From positions 3,286,001 to 3,350,000 of the forward strand of contig NZ_JAFBBZ010000001.1 in assembly GCF_016907435.1 (NCBI RefSeq): 64,000 nt of DNA, read 5' to 3'. The notes beneath the pieces were generated by a model, which worked only from the letters and a program-made list of their open reading frames with translations, did no database searches and had not been told where the DNA came from. The position numbers and the translations under genes were made by a program. This DNA comes from Nocardioides salarius. Lineage in GTDB: Bacteria; Actinomycetota; Actinomycetes; Propionibacteriales; Nocardioidaceae. This document shows positions 1-9,220 of this stretch, piece after piece. Every line of letters starts with the position of its first letter. Position 1 is the stretch's first letter.

Positions 1-1
1 C

Positions 2-277
2 GCCCGCCGGCTGCACGTGGCGACCGAGCACGGCACCACCACCGAGGTCTACCTGGTGCAGGTCGCGCCGGGCCGCACCCGGCGCTCCCCGGCGCACGCG
101 CGCGGCGCCCACGAGCAGCTCGTGGTGCTCACCGGCCACTGTCGCCTCGACGTCGACGGGGCCGTCGTCGAGCTGGGGCCGGGCGAGCACCACGCCTGGG
201 CCGCCGACGTGCCGCACTCCTACGCCGCTGGCCCCGCGGGGTTCAGCGGCGTCGACGTGATCCGCACGCCGGGCTGA
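2..277 (+). CDS. Cupin-domain protein, C-terminal fragment (probable XRE-family regulator)
   Basis: The reading frame is open from the first bases, so the gene begins upstream of the window and only about 91 residues are visible. The fragment has the small beta-barrel pattern of a cupin_2 domain: an H-rich segment (SPAHARGAHEQLVVLTGH), a central LGPGEHHAWAADVPHSY turn and a short C-terminal strand. Tails of this sort are usual at the end of HTH-XRE regulators with a cupin sensor, but the DNA-binding part is not visible, so that identity is inference. It converges on the pyruvate carboxylase gene, 14 bp away. Confidence 0.6.
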   Translation, partial: ARRLHVATEHGTTTEVYLVQVAPGRTRRSPAHARGAHEQLVVLTGHCRLDVDGAVVELGPGEHHAWAADVPHSYAAGPAGFSGVDVIRTPG

Positions 278-291
278 GGGCCGGCTGAGGC

Positions 292-3200
292 TCAGGCCAG
301 CACGACCACCAGGTCGCCGCCCTCGACGGCCTGGGTGCCGCCCAGCGCCACCCGCTCGACCGTGCCGGCGACCGGGGCGGTGATCGCGGCCTCCATCTTC
401 ATCGCCTCGATCGTGGCCAGCGTCTCGCCGGCGGCCACCTGCTGGCCCTGCTCGACCACCACCGTGACGACCCCCTGGAACGGGGCGGCGACCTGGCCGG
501 GCACGCCCGGGTCAGCCTTCTCGGCGGCCGCGACCTCAGAGGCCACCGAGGTGTCGCGCACGCTCACGGGCCGCATCTGGCCGTTGAGCAGCGCCATCAC
601 CGTGCGGTAGCCGCGCTCGTCGGGCTCGCTGATCGACTGCACGCCCAGCAGCAGGGTCTTGCCCTCGTCGAGCTCGACCTCGTGCTCCTCGCCCTGGCGC
701 AGGCCGTAGAGGTAGTCCATGGTCGAGAGCACCGACACGTCGCCGTAGGTCTCGCACGACTCCAGGTAGCTCGTCGTCGGGCCGGGGAAGAGCAGCTCGT
801 TGAGCGCGCGGCGGCGCTGCGCGGAGGAGCCCGCCAGCCGCTCGGCGTCCTCGGGCGAGAGCTCCTCGGCCGGCGGCGTCCACGACCGGCCCTCGAGCGC
901 CCGGGTGCGGAACGGCTCGGGCCAGCCGCCCGGCGGGTCGCCGAGCTCGCCGTTGAGGAAGCCGATGACCGAGTCGGGGATGTCGTAGGAGCCGGGGTCG
1001 GCCGCGAACTCCGCGGGGTCGGCGCCCAGGCCGACCAGCGACAGCGCCAGGTCGCCGATCACCTTCGACGACGGGGTCACCTTGGGCACGTTGCCGAGGA
1101 TGTCGTTGGCGGCGGCGTACATGTCCTCGACCTGCTCGAACTTCTCGCCCAGGCCGAGCGCGATCGCCTGCTGGCGCAGGTTGGAGAGCTGGCCGCCGGG
1201 GATCTCGTGGCGGTAGACCCGACCGGTCGGGGCGCTGAGCCCCGACTCGAAGGGCGCGTAGACGCGGCGGGTCGCCTCCCAGTAGGGCTCCAGGGCGTTG
1301 ACCGCGGCCAGGGACAGGCCGGTGGGGCGCTCGGAGTGGTCGGTGGCCGCGACCAGCGCGGCCAGCGAGGGCTGCGAGGTGGTGCCGGCCATCGACGCGG
1401 TGGCCGCGTCGACGGCGTCGACCCCCGCGTCGATCGCGGCGGTCAGGGTGGCCAGCTGGCCACCGGTGGTGTCGTGGGTGTGCAGGTGCACCGGCAGGTC
1501 GAAGCGCTCGCGCAGGGCGGTGACCAGGGTGCGCGCCGCCGGGGCCCGCAGCAGCCCGGCCATGTCCTTGATCGCCAGCACGTGCGCTCCGGCGTCGACG
1601 ATCCGCTCGGCCAGGCGCAGGTAGTAGTCGAGGGTGTAGAGCTGCTCGCCGGGGTCGGAGAGGTCGCCGGTGTAGCACAGCGCCACCTCGGCCACGGCCG
1701 TGCCGGTGGCGCGCACCGCGTCGATCGCCGGGCGCATCTGCTCGACGTCGTTGAGGGCGTCGAAGATGCGGAAGACGTCGAGCCCGGTCGTCGCCGCCTC
1801 CGCCACGAACGCGTCGGTGACCGACGTGGGGTACGGCGTGTAGCCCACGGTGTTGCGCCCGCGCAGCAGCATCTGCAGGCACACGTTGGGCACCGCCTGG
1901 CGCAGCTGGGCCAGGCGCTCCCAGGGGTCCTCGGAGAGGAAGCGCAGCGCGACGTCGTACGTCGCCCCGCCCCAGCACTCCAGCGACCACAGCTCGGGGG
2001 TGGTGCGGGCGACGTGGGGCGCCACGGTGAGCAGGTCGCGGGTGCGCACCCGGGTGGCCAGCAGCGACTGGTGGGCGTCGCGGAAGGTGGTGTCGGTGAC
2101 GGCCACCTCGCGCTGCTCGCGCAGCGCCCGCGCGAAGCCCTCGGGGCCCAGGCGCAGCAGCGCCTGGCGGCTGCCGTCGGGCGCCGGCACCGCGAGGTCG
2201 GTCGGCGGCAGCTTGACGGCCGGGTCGAGGCTGACCGGGGCCGGGCCGTGCGGCTGGTTGACGGTCACCTCGGCGAGGTAGGTCAGCAGCTTGGTGCCGC
2301 GGTCGCCCGAGCCGCGCGCCGAGAGCAGCTCGGGGTGGGTCTCGATGAAGGAGGTGGTGACCCGTCCGGCCGCGAAGTCGGGGTCGTCGAGCACGGCCTG
2401 CAGGAAGGGGATGTTGGTGGCCACGCCGCGGATGCGGAACTCGGCCACGGCCCGCCGCGCCTTCTCGACGGCCTTGTCGAAGGTCCGGCCCCGGCAGGTG
2501 AGCTTGGCCAGCATCGAGTCGAAGTGCGCCGAGACCTCGGCGCCGGTGTAGACGGTGCCGCCGTCGAGACGCACCCCGCCGCCGCCGGGGGAGCGGTAGG
2601 TGGTGATCTGGCCGGTGTCGGGGCGGAAGCCGTTGGAGGGGTCCTCGGTGGTGATCCGGCACTGCAGGGCGGCGCCGCGCAGCACCAGCGTGTCCTGCGA
2701 GAGCCCCAGGTCGGCCAGGGTCTCGCCCGAGGCGATGCGCAGCTGGGCCTGCACCAGGTCGACGTCGGTGACCTCCTCGGTGACCGTGTGCTCGACCTGG
2801 ATGCGCGGGTTCATCTCGATGAAGCAATAGTTCCCGTCGGGGTCGAGGAGGAACTCCACGGTGCCGGCGTTGCGGTAGCCGATCTCGCGGGCGAAGCGCA
2901 CGGCGTCGGCGCACATCCGCTCGCGCAGCTCGGGGTCGAGGTTGGGCGCCGGGGCGATCTCGATGACCTTCTGGTGGCGCCGCTGCACCGAGCAGTCGCG
3001 CTCGAAGAGGTGCACCACGTCGCCGGCGCCGTCGGCCAGCACCTGCACCTCGATGTGGCGGGGCTCGACCACGGCCTGCTCGATGAAGACGGTCGGGTCG
3101 CCGAAGGCGGCCTCGCCCTCGCGCATGCAGGTCTCGACCGCCTCGCGCAGCTTGTCGGGGTCGTCGACGCGGCGCATGCCGCGCCCGCCACCACCGGCCA

Positions 3201-3678
3201 CGGCCTTGACGAAGAGCGGGTAGGGCAGCTCCTCGGCGGCGGCCACCAGGGAGTCGACGTCGGTGGACGGCTCGACGGAGGCCAGCGTCGGCACGCCGGC
3301 GGCCTTGGCCGCGGCGATCGCCCGGGCCTTGTTGCCGGTCAGCTCGAGGACCTCGCTGGTGGGGCCGACGAAGGTGATGCCGGCCGCGGCGCAGGCCTCG
3401 GCCAGGCCGGGGTTCTCGGAGAGGAAGCCGTAGCCGGGGTAGACCGCGTCGGCACCCGCTCGCACCGCGACGTCGACGATCGCCTGGGGGTCGAGGTAGG
3501 CGCGCACCGGGTGGCCGCGCTCGCCGATCTCGTAGGCCTCGTCGGCCTTGAGCCGGTGCTCGGACCAGCGGTCCTCGTGGGGGAAGACCGCGACGGTGCG
3601 CGCCCCGAGCTCGTAGGCGGCGCGGAACGCACGCACCGCGATCTCGCCCCGGTTGGCCACCAGCACCTTGGAGAACAT
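292..3678 (-). CDS. pyc: Pyruvate carboxylase
   Basis: This 1128-residue single-chain biotin enzyme carboxylates pyruvate to oxaloacetate. Domains in order are: biotin carboxylase (N-terminal [21 protein letters not shown]-grasp loop KAVAGGGGRGM, EMNPRIQVEHTVTEEVT), carboxyltransferase (VTDTTFRDAHQSLLATR, LECWGGATYDVALRF, LHLHTHDTTG), and a biotinyl domain with EAMKMEA, biotin lysine about K1094. Length matches four-domain-fold pyruvate carboxylases. The ATG at 3678 was chosen because it opens the conserved N-terminus and a TAGGTT -10 box lies at 3691-3686, 7 nt upstream, predicting a leaderless mRNA. The frame stays open further upstream without conserved sequence. Confidence 0.96.
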   Translation of the reverse strand: MFSKVLVANRGEIAVRAFRAAYELGARTVAVFPHEDRWSEHRLKADEAYEIGERGHPVRAYLDPQAIVDVAVRAGADAVYPGYGFLSENPGLAEACAAAGITFVGPTSEVLELTGNKARAIAAAKAAGVPTLASVEPSTDVDSLVAAAEELPYPLFVKAVAGGGGRGMRRVDDPDKLREAVETCMREGEAAFGDPTVFIEQAVVEPRHIEVQVLADGAGDVVHLFERDCSVQRRHQKVIEIAPAPNLDPELRERMCADAVRFAREIGYRNAGTVEFLLDPDGNYCFIEMNPRIQVEHTVTEEVTDVDLVQAQLRIASGETLADLGLSQDTLVLRGAALQCRITTEDPSNGFRPDTGQITTYRSPGGGGVRLDGGTVYTGAEVSAHFDSMLAKLTCRGRTFDKAVEKARRAVAEFRIRGVATNIPFLQAVLDDPDFAAGRVTTSFIETHPELLSARGSGDRGTKLLTYLAEVTVNQPHGPAPVSLDPAVKLPPTDLAVPAPDGSRQALLRLGPEGFARALREQREVAVTDTTFRDAHQSLLATRVRTRDLLTVAPHVARTTPELWSLECWGGATYDVALRFLSEDPWERLAQLRQAVPNVCLQMLLRGRNTVGYTPYPTSVTDAFVAEAATTGLDVFRIFDALNDVEQMRPAIDAVRATGTAVAEVALCYTGDLSDPGEQLYTLDYYLRLAERIVDAGAHVLAIKDMAGLLRAPAARTLVTALRERFDLPVHLHTHDTTGGQLATLTAAIDAGVDAVDAATASMAGTTSQPSLAALVAATDHSERPTGLSLAAVNALEPYWEATRRVYAPFESGLSAPTGRVYRHEIPGGQLSNLRQQAIALGLGEKFEQVEDMYAAANDILGNVPKVTPSSKVIGDLALSLVGLGADPAEFAADPGSYDIPDSVIGFLNGELGDPPGGWPEPFRTRALEGRSWTPPAEELSPEDAERLAGSSAQRRRALNELLFPGPTTSYLESCETYGDVSVLSTMDYLYGLRQGEEHEVELDEGKTLLLGVQSISEPDERGYRTVMALLNGQMRPVSVRDTSVASEVAAAEKADPGVPGQVAAPFQGVVTVVVEQGQQVAAGETLATIEAMKMEAAITAPVAGTVERVALGGTQAVEGGDLVVVLA

Positions 3679-3734
3679 GCCCCGCAACCTATCGAGACCC
3701 GGGCCCGGGCGTCGGGGTGTCTCAGGCGCGGAAC

Positions 3735-5183
3735 TCAGCCACGGAACTGGGCCAGCAGGTCGGGCGTGGCCGCAGCGGCGAGCTCGACCGCCACGCCCTC
3801 GGGCACGTCGGGCACCACGACCCGCTGCCGTCCACCGGCCGTGGTGGCCACCAGCGTGGTCAGCCCCGCCCGGCGCTGGAACCACGAGTCCTGCAGGTTC
3901 CAGCCGATGACGTGCTCGACGCCCAGCACGTCGCGCCGGCAGGTCAGGCTGCCGCTCTGCGCGACCAGGCGACCGCCGAGCAGGGCGTGGCCCAGGGTGC
4001 GGGAGCGGTCCAGCGCCAGCAGCGCGCCGGCGACGGGCGCCAGCACCGCCACCCCCAGCAGCCACGCGCCGATCCCGGTCTGCGCGACGACGACCACCGC
4101 CGCCACGGTGACGGCCAGCGCGGGCACCAGCGCCCGCACCCAGCGGCGTCGTACGGCGGCGGGGCCGTGGGGCCGCAGCGGCGCGGCGGCCGGGGCGTGG
4201 TCGCCCAGCACCTCGCCGGCCACCCCGACGACGACGGCGCGCGGGGCCGGCGGCACCAGCTCCATCTGCGACTGGCCCTCGCCCTGCAGGCCGGTGACGA
4301 TGCTGGAGAGCCGGGCGGCGCCGGCCAGGCGCAGGTTGACCGGCTGGGCGATGGAGACCCCGGCCAGGCGGGCGTCGTCGACGCTGGTCTCGCGGGTGGT
4401 GGTCAGGCCGCGGCGCAGGTGCCAGCTGCCGTGCTCGTGGGTCAGCGTCAGGCCCCAGTTGGCGACCAGGTAGCCGCCGACGGCCAGCACCGAGACCGCG
4501 ACCGCCAGCGCCAGCAGCGCCGCGACCACCATGGCGACACCGGCCACCGCGAGGTCGCCCGCGTCGAGGGGCAGGGGGAGCTGGGTCAGCGCCGTCAGCA
4601 GCGCACCGGCGATCGCCAGCCCGGCGCTCGTCAGGGGTGCGTAGCGGCTCCAGGTCGGGTCGAGGCGCAGCACCGGGCGTGCCGGCGTGGCCTCTGCCTC
4701 GAAGCCGGCCTCGGCCGCGGGCCCGGCTGGCTCGTCGGTGGGCGCGGCCGCGCTCTCGCGCAGCAGCTGGGCGCGCAGCTCGCGGGCCGGGCCGGCGCGC
4801 AGCCCGTCGAGGTCGAGGTCCTGCTCGCTGGCGCCGGTGCCGATGCGCACGGTGGCCAGGTCGAGGACCCGCTGGATCAACGAGGCCGAGGTGTCGACGG
4901 TGCGGACCCGGTCGAGCCGGGCGGCCAGCAGGTGGCGCTGCAGCAGCCCGCGACGCAGCTCGACGCGTCCGTCGTGGATCCGGTACGCGGTCGTCAGGTA
5001 GCGCAGCACGCCCAGCGCGACCGGGACCAGCACGCCCAGCAGCTCCCAGCGCAGGCCGAAGCCGCCGCCGGAGGTGGAGCCGAAGACCGCCACGCCGATG
5101 AGGACCGGCATGAAGCGCAGCACCTCGCGCACCGGGTGGACCAGCAGCATCCGGCGGTCCAGGCGCTGCCAGTCCGCGCTCAC
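3735..5183 (-). CDS. Bacterial PH-domain membrane protein, YdbT-like
   Basis: A 482-residue membrane protein with several hydrophobic pairs alternating with bPH2 (DUF304) segments, seen as TAYRIHDGRVELRRGLLQRHLLAARLDRVRTVD near residue 70 and a second divergent copy after residue 240 (WGLTLTHEHGSWHLRRGL). This is the YdbT arrangement of tandem PH domains flanked by membrane helices. The GTG start at 5183 lies 13 bp after the stop of the YdbS-like gene, so the two are co-transcribed, as in Bacillus ydbST. Function in actinobacteria is not established. In Bacillus the pair protects against membrane-active peptides. Confidence 0.85.
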   Translation of the reverse strand: MSADWQRLDRRMLLVHPVREVLRFMPVLIGVAVFGSTSGGGFGLRWELLGVLVPVALGVLRYLTTAYRIHDGRVELRRGLLQRHLLAARLDRVRTVDTSASLIQRVLDLATVRIGTGASEQDLDLDGLRAGPARELRAQLLRESAAAPTDEPAGPAAEAGFEAEATPARPVLRLDPTWSRYAPLTSAGLAIAGALLTALTQLPLPLDAGDLAVAGVAMVVAALLALAVAVSVLAVGGYLVANWGLTLTHEHGSWHLRRGLTTTRETSVDDARLAGVSIAQPVNLRLAGAARLSSIVTGLQGEGQSQMELVPPAPRAVVVGVAGEVLGDHAPAAAPLRPHGPAAVRRRWVRALVPALAVTVAAVVVVAQTGIGAWLLGVAVLAPVAGALLALDRSRTLGHALLGGRLVAQSGSLTCRRDVLGVEHVIGWNLQDSWFQRRAGLTTLVATTAGGRQRVVVPDVPEGVAVELAAAATPDLLAQFRG

Positions 5184-5196
5184 CGCCGGCCCTCGC

Positions 5197-5628
5197 TCAC
5201 GTCGCGTCCCCGGCGACCGCGTCGGCCTTCTCGGTCAGCTCGGCGACCAGCTGCTCGGCGGTGCGCCGGTCGAGGCCCGCCACCGAGAGCGCCCCGGCGG
5301 CCGAGGCGGTCGTGACGGTGACGTTGGCCAGCCCGAAGAGCCGTTCCACCGGGCCCTGGTTCCAGTCGACCGTCTGGATCCGCGACATCGGGGCCACCCG
5401 GCGCTCGCGCGACCACCAGCCGGTCTGGGTGTAGACGGCCGTCTCGGTGACCTCCCAGCGGTGCACCCGGTAGCGCCACGCGGGCACCACGGCGACGTAC
5501 GTCGCGTCGAGCAGCACCAGCGGCGTGATCATCCACCAGCGCAGGTCGAAGAGGCCCAGGACCGGACCGAGCACGACGACGAGGGCCACCAGGGCGACGG
5601 CCTCGATCGTCGCGGTGGTGACCCACAT
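5197..5628 (-). CDS. Bacterial PH-domain membrane protein, YdbS-like
   Basis: A 143-residue protein with two N-terminal transmembrane helices (about residues 6-24 and 28-48) followed by one bPH2 domain, recognisable from WRYRVHRWEVTETAVYTQTG, RRVAPMSRIQTVDWNQGPVERLFGLANVTV. The ATG at 5628 was chosen as the first standard start in frame. The frame is open further upstream but overlaps the carboxylase gene without a GTG/ATG/TTG. It sits between accA (56 bp upstream) and the YdbT-like gene and may be read from the accA promoter. Confidence 0.85.
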   Translation of the reverse strand: MWVTTATIEAVALVALVVVLGPVLGLFDLRWWMITPLVLLDATYVAVVPAWRYRVHRWEVTETAVYTQTGWWSRERRVAPMSRIQTVDWNQGPVERLFGLANVTVTTASAAGALSVAGLDRRTAEQLVAELTEKADAVAGDAT

Positions 5629-5684
5629 CGTGCGGGCCCGCGGGTGGAGCCGGTGCAGCGGCGGGCGCAGGCCGGTCGTGGCGA

Positions 5685-7475
5685 TCAGCCCTTCAGCTCG
5701 CAGATGACCTCGCCGTTGGTGACGGTCACGCCCACCTCGGCCTTCAGCCCGGTCACCGTGCCCGCCTTGTGCGCCTTGAGGGGCTGCTCCATCTTCATCG
5801 CCTCGATGACCACGACGGTCTCGCCCTCGGCGACCTCCTGGCCCTCCTCGACGACGACCTTGACCACGGTGCCCTGCATCGGGCTGGTCACGGCGTCGCC
5901 ACTGGCGGCCGCACCGGACTTCTTGCCCTTGGCCCGCTTGGGCTTCTTGGCCGCGCCGGCGGACGCACCGCCGCCGAGACCGCCGATGCCCGCGGGCACG
6001 ACGACCTCGAGGCGCTTGCCGCCGACCTCGACGACCACGGTCTGGCGCTCCTCGGGCTCCTCGGCCTCGGCCGAGTCGCCCGAGTAGGGCTCGATCTGGT
6101 TGTCGAACTCGGTCTCGATCCACTGCGTGTAGACGTCGAAGGATCCCTCGCCGCTCGGGTTCGAGGCGCCGACGTACGCCGGGTCGGTGAGCACCGCGCG
6201 GTGGAAGGGGATGACGGTCGGCATGCCGTCGACCACGAACTCCTCCAGGGCCCGGCGCGAGCGCTCGATGGCCTGGGTGCGGTCGCGGCCGGTGACGATC
6301 AGCTTGGCGATGAGGGAGTCGAAGGATCCCGGGACGGTCTGGCCGTTCTCGTAGCCGCCGTCGACGCGGACGCCGGGGCCCTGCGGCGGGGACCACGCCG
6401 ACAGGGTGCCGGGCGCGGGCATGAAGTTGCGCCCGCCGTCCTCGGCGTTGATGCGGAACTCGATGGAGTGCCCGCGGATCTCGGGGTCGTCGTAGCCGAG
6501 CTCCTCGCCGGCGGCGATGCGGAACATCTCGCGCACCAGGTCGATGCCGGTGACCTCCTCGGAGACGCAGTGCTCGACCTGGAGACGGGTGTTGACCTCG
6601 AGGAAGGAGATGGTGCCGTCCTGGGCGACCAGGAACTCGCAGGTGCCGGCGCCGTAGTAGCCGGCCTCGCGCAGGATGCGCTTGGAGGACTCGTAGAGCT
6701 CGTCGAGCTGCTCGTCGCTGAGGAACGGCGCGGGGGCCTCCTCGACCAGCTTCTGGTTGCGGCGCTGCAGGGAGCAGTCGCGGGTGGAGACCACCACGAC
6801 GTTGCCGTGCTGGTCGGCCAGGCACTGGGTCTCGACGTGGCGCGGCTTGTCGAGGAACTTCTCGACCAGGCACTCGCCGCGGCCGAACGCGCTGACCGCC
6901 TCGCGGACCGCCGACTCGAAGGCGTCGGGGATCTCCTCGAGGGTGCGGGCCACCTTGAGGCCACGACCGCCACCGCCGAAGACGGCCTTGATGGCCACCG
7001 GCAGGCCGGCCTCCTTGGCGAAGGCCACGACCTCGTCGGCGTCGGCGACGGGGTCCTTGGTGCCCGGCGCGAGCGGCGCCTGGGCCTTGTCGGCGATGTG
7101 CTTGGCCTTGGCCTTGTCGCCCAGCGCCTCGATGGCCGCGGGGGGCGGGCCGATCCAGGTCAGCCCGGCGTCCATGACGGCCTGGGCGAAGTCGGCGTTC
7201 TCGGCCAGGAAGCCGTAGCCGGGGTGCACCGAGTCGGCGCCCGCCTTCTGGGCCACGGCGATGATCTTGGCGATGTCGAGGTAGGAGTCGGCCGGCGTCG
7301 CGCCGCCCAGGGAGTGCGCCTCGTCGGCCATCCGCACGAAGATCGCGTCGCGGTCGGGCTCGGCGTACACGGCGACGCTGCCGATGCCGGCGTCCTTGCA
7401 GGCCCGGATGACCCGGACCGCGATCTCGCCACGGTTGGCGATGAGGACCTTCTGCAACGGCTTGACTTGCGACAC
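5685..7475 (-). CDS. accA: Acyl-CoA (acetyl/propionyl) carboxylase alpha subunit: biotin carboxylase + biotin carrier
   Basis: A 596-residue biotin-dependent subunit that carboxylates its own biotin for transfer by a beta (carboxyltransferase) subunit such as the accD in this window. Biotin carboxylase motifs are [18 protein letters not shown] at the N-terminus, [33 protein letters not shown] and [21 protein letters not shown] lysine/alanine-rich linker (about 505-525) leads to a biotinyl domain with EAMKMEQ, biotin lysine K561. GTG at 7475 is preceded by an AGGAG Shine-Dalgarno, and a TAGACT -10 box lies at 7516-7511. It corresponds to mycobacterial AccA3 (Rv3285). Confidence 0.95.
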   Translation of the reverse strand: MSQVKPLQKVLIANRGEIAVRVIRACKDAGIGSVAVYAEPDRDAIFVRMADEAHSLGGATPADSYLDIAKIIAVAQKAGADSVHPGYGFLAENADFAQAVMDAGLTWIGPPPAAIEALGDKAKAKHIADKAQAPLAPGTKDPVADADEVVAFAKEAGLPVAIKAVFGGGGRGLKVARTLEEIPDAFESAVREAVSAFGRGECLVEKFLDKPRHVETQCLADQHGNVVVVSTRDCSLQRRNQKLVEEAPAPFLSDEQLDELYESSKRILREAGYYGAGTCEFLVAQDGTISFLEVNTRLQVEHCVSEEVTGIDLVREMFRIAAGEELGYDDPEIRGHSIEFRINAEDGGRNFMPAPGTLSAWSPPQGPGVRVDGGYENGQTVPGSFDSLIAKLIVTGRDRTQAIERSRRALEEFVVDGMPTVIPFHRAVLTDPAYVGASNPSGEGSFDVYTQWIETEFDNQIEPYSGDSAEAEEPEERQTVVVEVGGKRLEVVVPAGIGGLGGGASAGAAKKPKRAKGKKSGAAASGDAVTSPMQGTVVKVVVEEGQEVAEGETVVVIEAMKMEQPLKAHKAGTVTGLKAEVGVTVTNGEVICELKG

Positions 7476-7596
7476 CCTGGCTCCTGACTCACGACGGCAC
7501 GGTGTCCCGGAGTCTAGGGGTAGCCGGGACCGGCGTGACCGGTGCCTCGCGACGTGGACTCAGCCACAGGGGTGTGATGCGGGGCACCGTGCGGAC

Positions 7597-7602
7597 GATA
7601 GT
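7597..7602 (+). promoter_or_regulatory. Putative -10 element of the MFS transporter gene
   Basis: GATAGT lies 40 bp before the GTG start in the 166-bp divergent region shared with accA, whose own -10 (TAGACT, minus strand, 7516-7511) is about 80 bp away. Each gene here has a Shine-Dalgarno, unlike most in the window. No convincing -35 was found. Confidence 0.4.
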
Positions 7603-7641
7603 CATGCGGGGTCCGTCCACCCACGAACTCGGAGGCCCCCC

Positions 7642-9033
7642 GTGCTGGACGTCCTCTCCCGCGAGCGCATCGTCGCCCGCCCCGGCTACTCCCGCTGGCT
7701 GATCCCGCCTGCCGCGCTGGCGGTGCACCTGTCCATCGGTCAGGTCTACGCCACCAGCGTCTACAAGAGCGCGCTGGTCCAGCACTTCGACACGACCCTG
7801 ACCCAGGTCGGCTTCGTGTTCTCGCTGGCGATCGTGATGCTGGGCCTCTCGGCCGCGCTCTTCGGCACCTGGGTCGACCGCAACGGTCCGCGGGCCGCGA
7901 TGGTCGTCGCCGCGCTCTTCTGGTCCTCGGGCTTCCTGGTGGCCGCGCTGGGCATCAGCGCCGGCCAGCTGTGGCTGGTCTACCTGGGCTACGGCGTGCT
8001 CGGCGGCATCGGCCTGGGCATCGGCTACATCTCGCCGGTCTCGACGCTGATCAAGTGGTTCCCCGACCGCCCGGGCCTGGCCACCGGCATGGCGATCATG
8101 GGCTTCGGTGGCGGCGCGATGGTGGCGAGCCCGGCGAGCGGGCGGCTGATGGCGCTCTACGACTCCGGCTACGACTCCTCCGACCCGGGCTCGGTGGCCA
8201 GCGGCGGCGCCGTCGCCGCGCTGTTCGTGACCCTGGGGCTGGTCTACCTGGCCTTCATGCTGTTCGGTGCCCTGATCGTGCGGGTGCCGGCCGACGACTG
8301 GGCGCCCGAGGGCTACGACCCCTCGGAGAAGAAGCAGCAGAAGATGGTCACCGACGCCTCGGTCTCGGCGAACACCGCGATCCGCACCCCGCAGTTCTGG
8401 CTGCTGTGGACGGTGCTCTTCTGCAACGTCACCGCCGGCATCGGCATCCTCGAGCAGGCCTCGCCGATGATCCAGGACTTCTTCCGCGAGGGCGGCTCCT
8501 CCACGGTGAGCGCCGCTGCGGCCGGCGGCTTCGTGGGGGTGCTCTCGATCTGCAACATGGCCGGGCGCTTCGTGTGGTCCTCGACCTCCGACAAGGTGGG
8601 CCGCAAGCCGATCTACATGGTCTACCTCGGGGTCGGCGTGGCCCTCTACCTCGCGCTGGCGCTGGGCGGCTCGGGCTCCATCGTGCTGTTCGTGGCCCTG
8701 GCCGGCGTCATCATCAGCTTCTACGGAGGCGGCTTCGCGACGGTCCCGGCCTACCTGCGCGACCTGTTCGGCACCTTCCAGGTCGGCGCCATCCACGGCC
8801 GCCTGCTGACCGCCTGGTCGGCGGCGGGCGTGGCGGGCCCGCTGATCATCAACGCCTTCCTCGACGCCCAGGGCGAGCCGGGCAAGCTGGTGTCCGGCGA
8901 CTACCGCCCGGCGCTGCTGACCATGGTCGGCGTGCTCGTGGTCGGCTTCCTGGCCAACCTGGCGATCCGCCCGGTGGCCGAGAAGTACCACGAGCCCGAG
9001 ACCCGCACCGACAAGGAGACGAGCGACGCATGA
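7642..9033 (+). CDS. MFS transporter, oxalate:formate antiporter (OFA) family
   Basis: A 463-residue polytopic carrier with about twelve membrane helices. The N-terminal helix pattern (WLIPPAALAVHLSIGQVYATSVY), the motif GTWVDRNGPR between helices 2 and 3, and FVWSSTSDKVGRK between helices 8 and 9 are typical of the OFA group of the major facilitator superfamily, which move oxalate, formate or other small carboxylates. Substrate cannot be told from sequence. GTG at 7642 was chosen because GGAGG lies at 7631-7635, 6 nt upstream. Its stop overlaps the next start (ATGA), coupling it to a 52-residue partner. Confidence 0.88.
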   Translation: MLDVLSRERIVARPGYSRWLIPPAALAVHLSIGQVYATSVYKSALVQHFDTTLTQVGFVFSLAIVMLGLSAALFGTWVDRNGPRAAMVVAALFWSSGFLVAALGISAGQLWLVYLGYGVLGGIGLGIGYISPVSTLIKWFPDRPGLATGMAIMGFGGGAMVASPASGRLMALYDSGYDSSDPGSVASGGAVAALFVTLGLVYLAFMLFGALIVRVPADDWAPEGYDPSEKKQQKMVTDASVSANTAIRTPQFWLLWTVLFCNVTAGIGILEQASPMIQDFFREGGSSTVSAAAAGGFVGVLSICNMAGRFVWSSTSDKVGRKPIYMVYLGVGVALYLALALGGSGSIVLFVALAGVIISFYGGGFATVPAYLRDLFGTFQVGAIHGRLLTAWSAAGVAGPLIINAFLDAQGEPGKLVSGDYRPALLTMVGVLVVGFLANLAIRPVAEKYHEPETRTDKETSDA

Positions 9034-9188
9034 GCGAGCAGAAGCAGGACCACGCCCAGAACCAGGCACAGGGCCACTCCGAGAACCACACCGTGAGCAT
9101 CGCGGTGTCGTGGGGCCTGGTGGGCATCCCGCTGGCCTACGGCCTGGTGGAGACGCTGCGCCGGGCGGCCAACCTCTTCTCGGGTTAA
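9030..9188 (+). CDS. Small single-helix protein, putative MFS transporter small subunit
   Basis: A 52-residue protein with a polar, Gln/His-rich N-terminus (about 20 residues) and one transmembrane helix (HTVSIAVSWGLVGIPLAYGLVETL), ending RRAANLFSG. Its ATG overlaps the transporter stop by four bases, so translation is coupled. From memory, short proteins of this form follow OFA-type carriers in many actinobacteria and are catalogued as an MFS small subunit. No biochemical role is known to me. The stop codon lies inside the inverted repeat at 9183-9200. Confidence 0.75.
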   Translation: MSEQKQDHAQNQAQGHSENHTVSIAVSWGLVGIPLAYGLVETLRRAANLFSG

Positions 9189-9200
9189 CAATCGTTAACC
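9183..9200. promoter_or_regulatory. Perfect inverted repeat, candidate operator for the acyl-CoA dehydrogenase promoter
   Basis: GGTTAAC at 9183-9189 and GTTAACC at 9194-9200 form a perfect 7-bp dyad with 4-bp spacer, 8 bp upstream of the -10 box TAGCAT (9208-9213) of the dehydrogenase gene. It therefore covers the -35 area, a usual place for a TetR- or GntR-type repressor. Which regulator binds is unknown. Confidence 0.5.
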
Positions 9201-9220
9201 ACGTGGGTAGCATGGCGCTC

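Noticed and set aside
682..4473. Very long plus-strand open frame opposite pyruvate carboxylase, and similar long antisense frames elsewhere
   Set aside because: At this GC content stops are rare in all frames. The translations are low-complexity Arg/Gly/Ala/Val without family motifs, whereas the opposite strand encodes clear enzymes.
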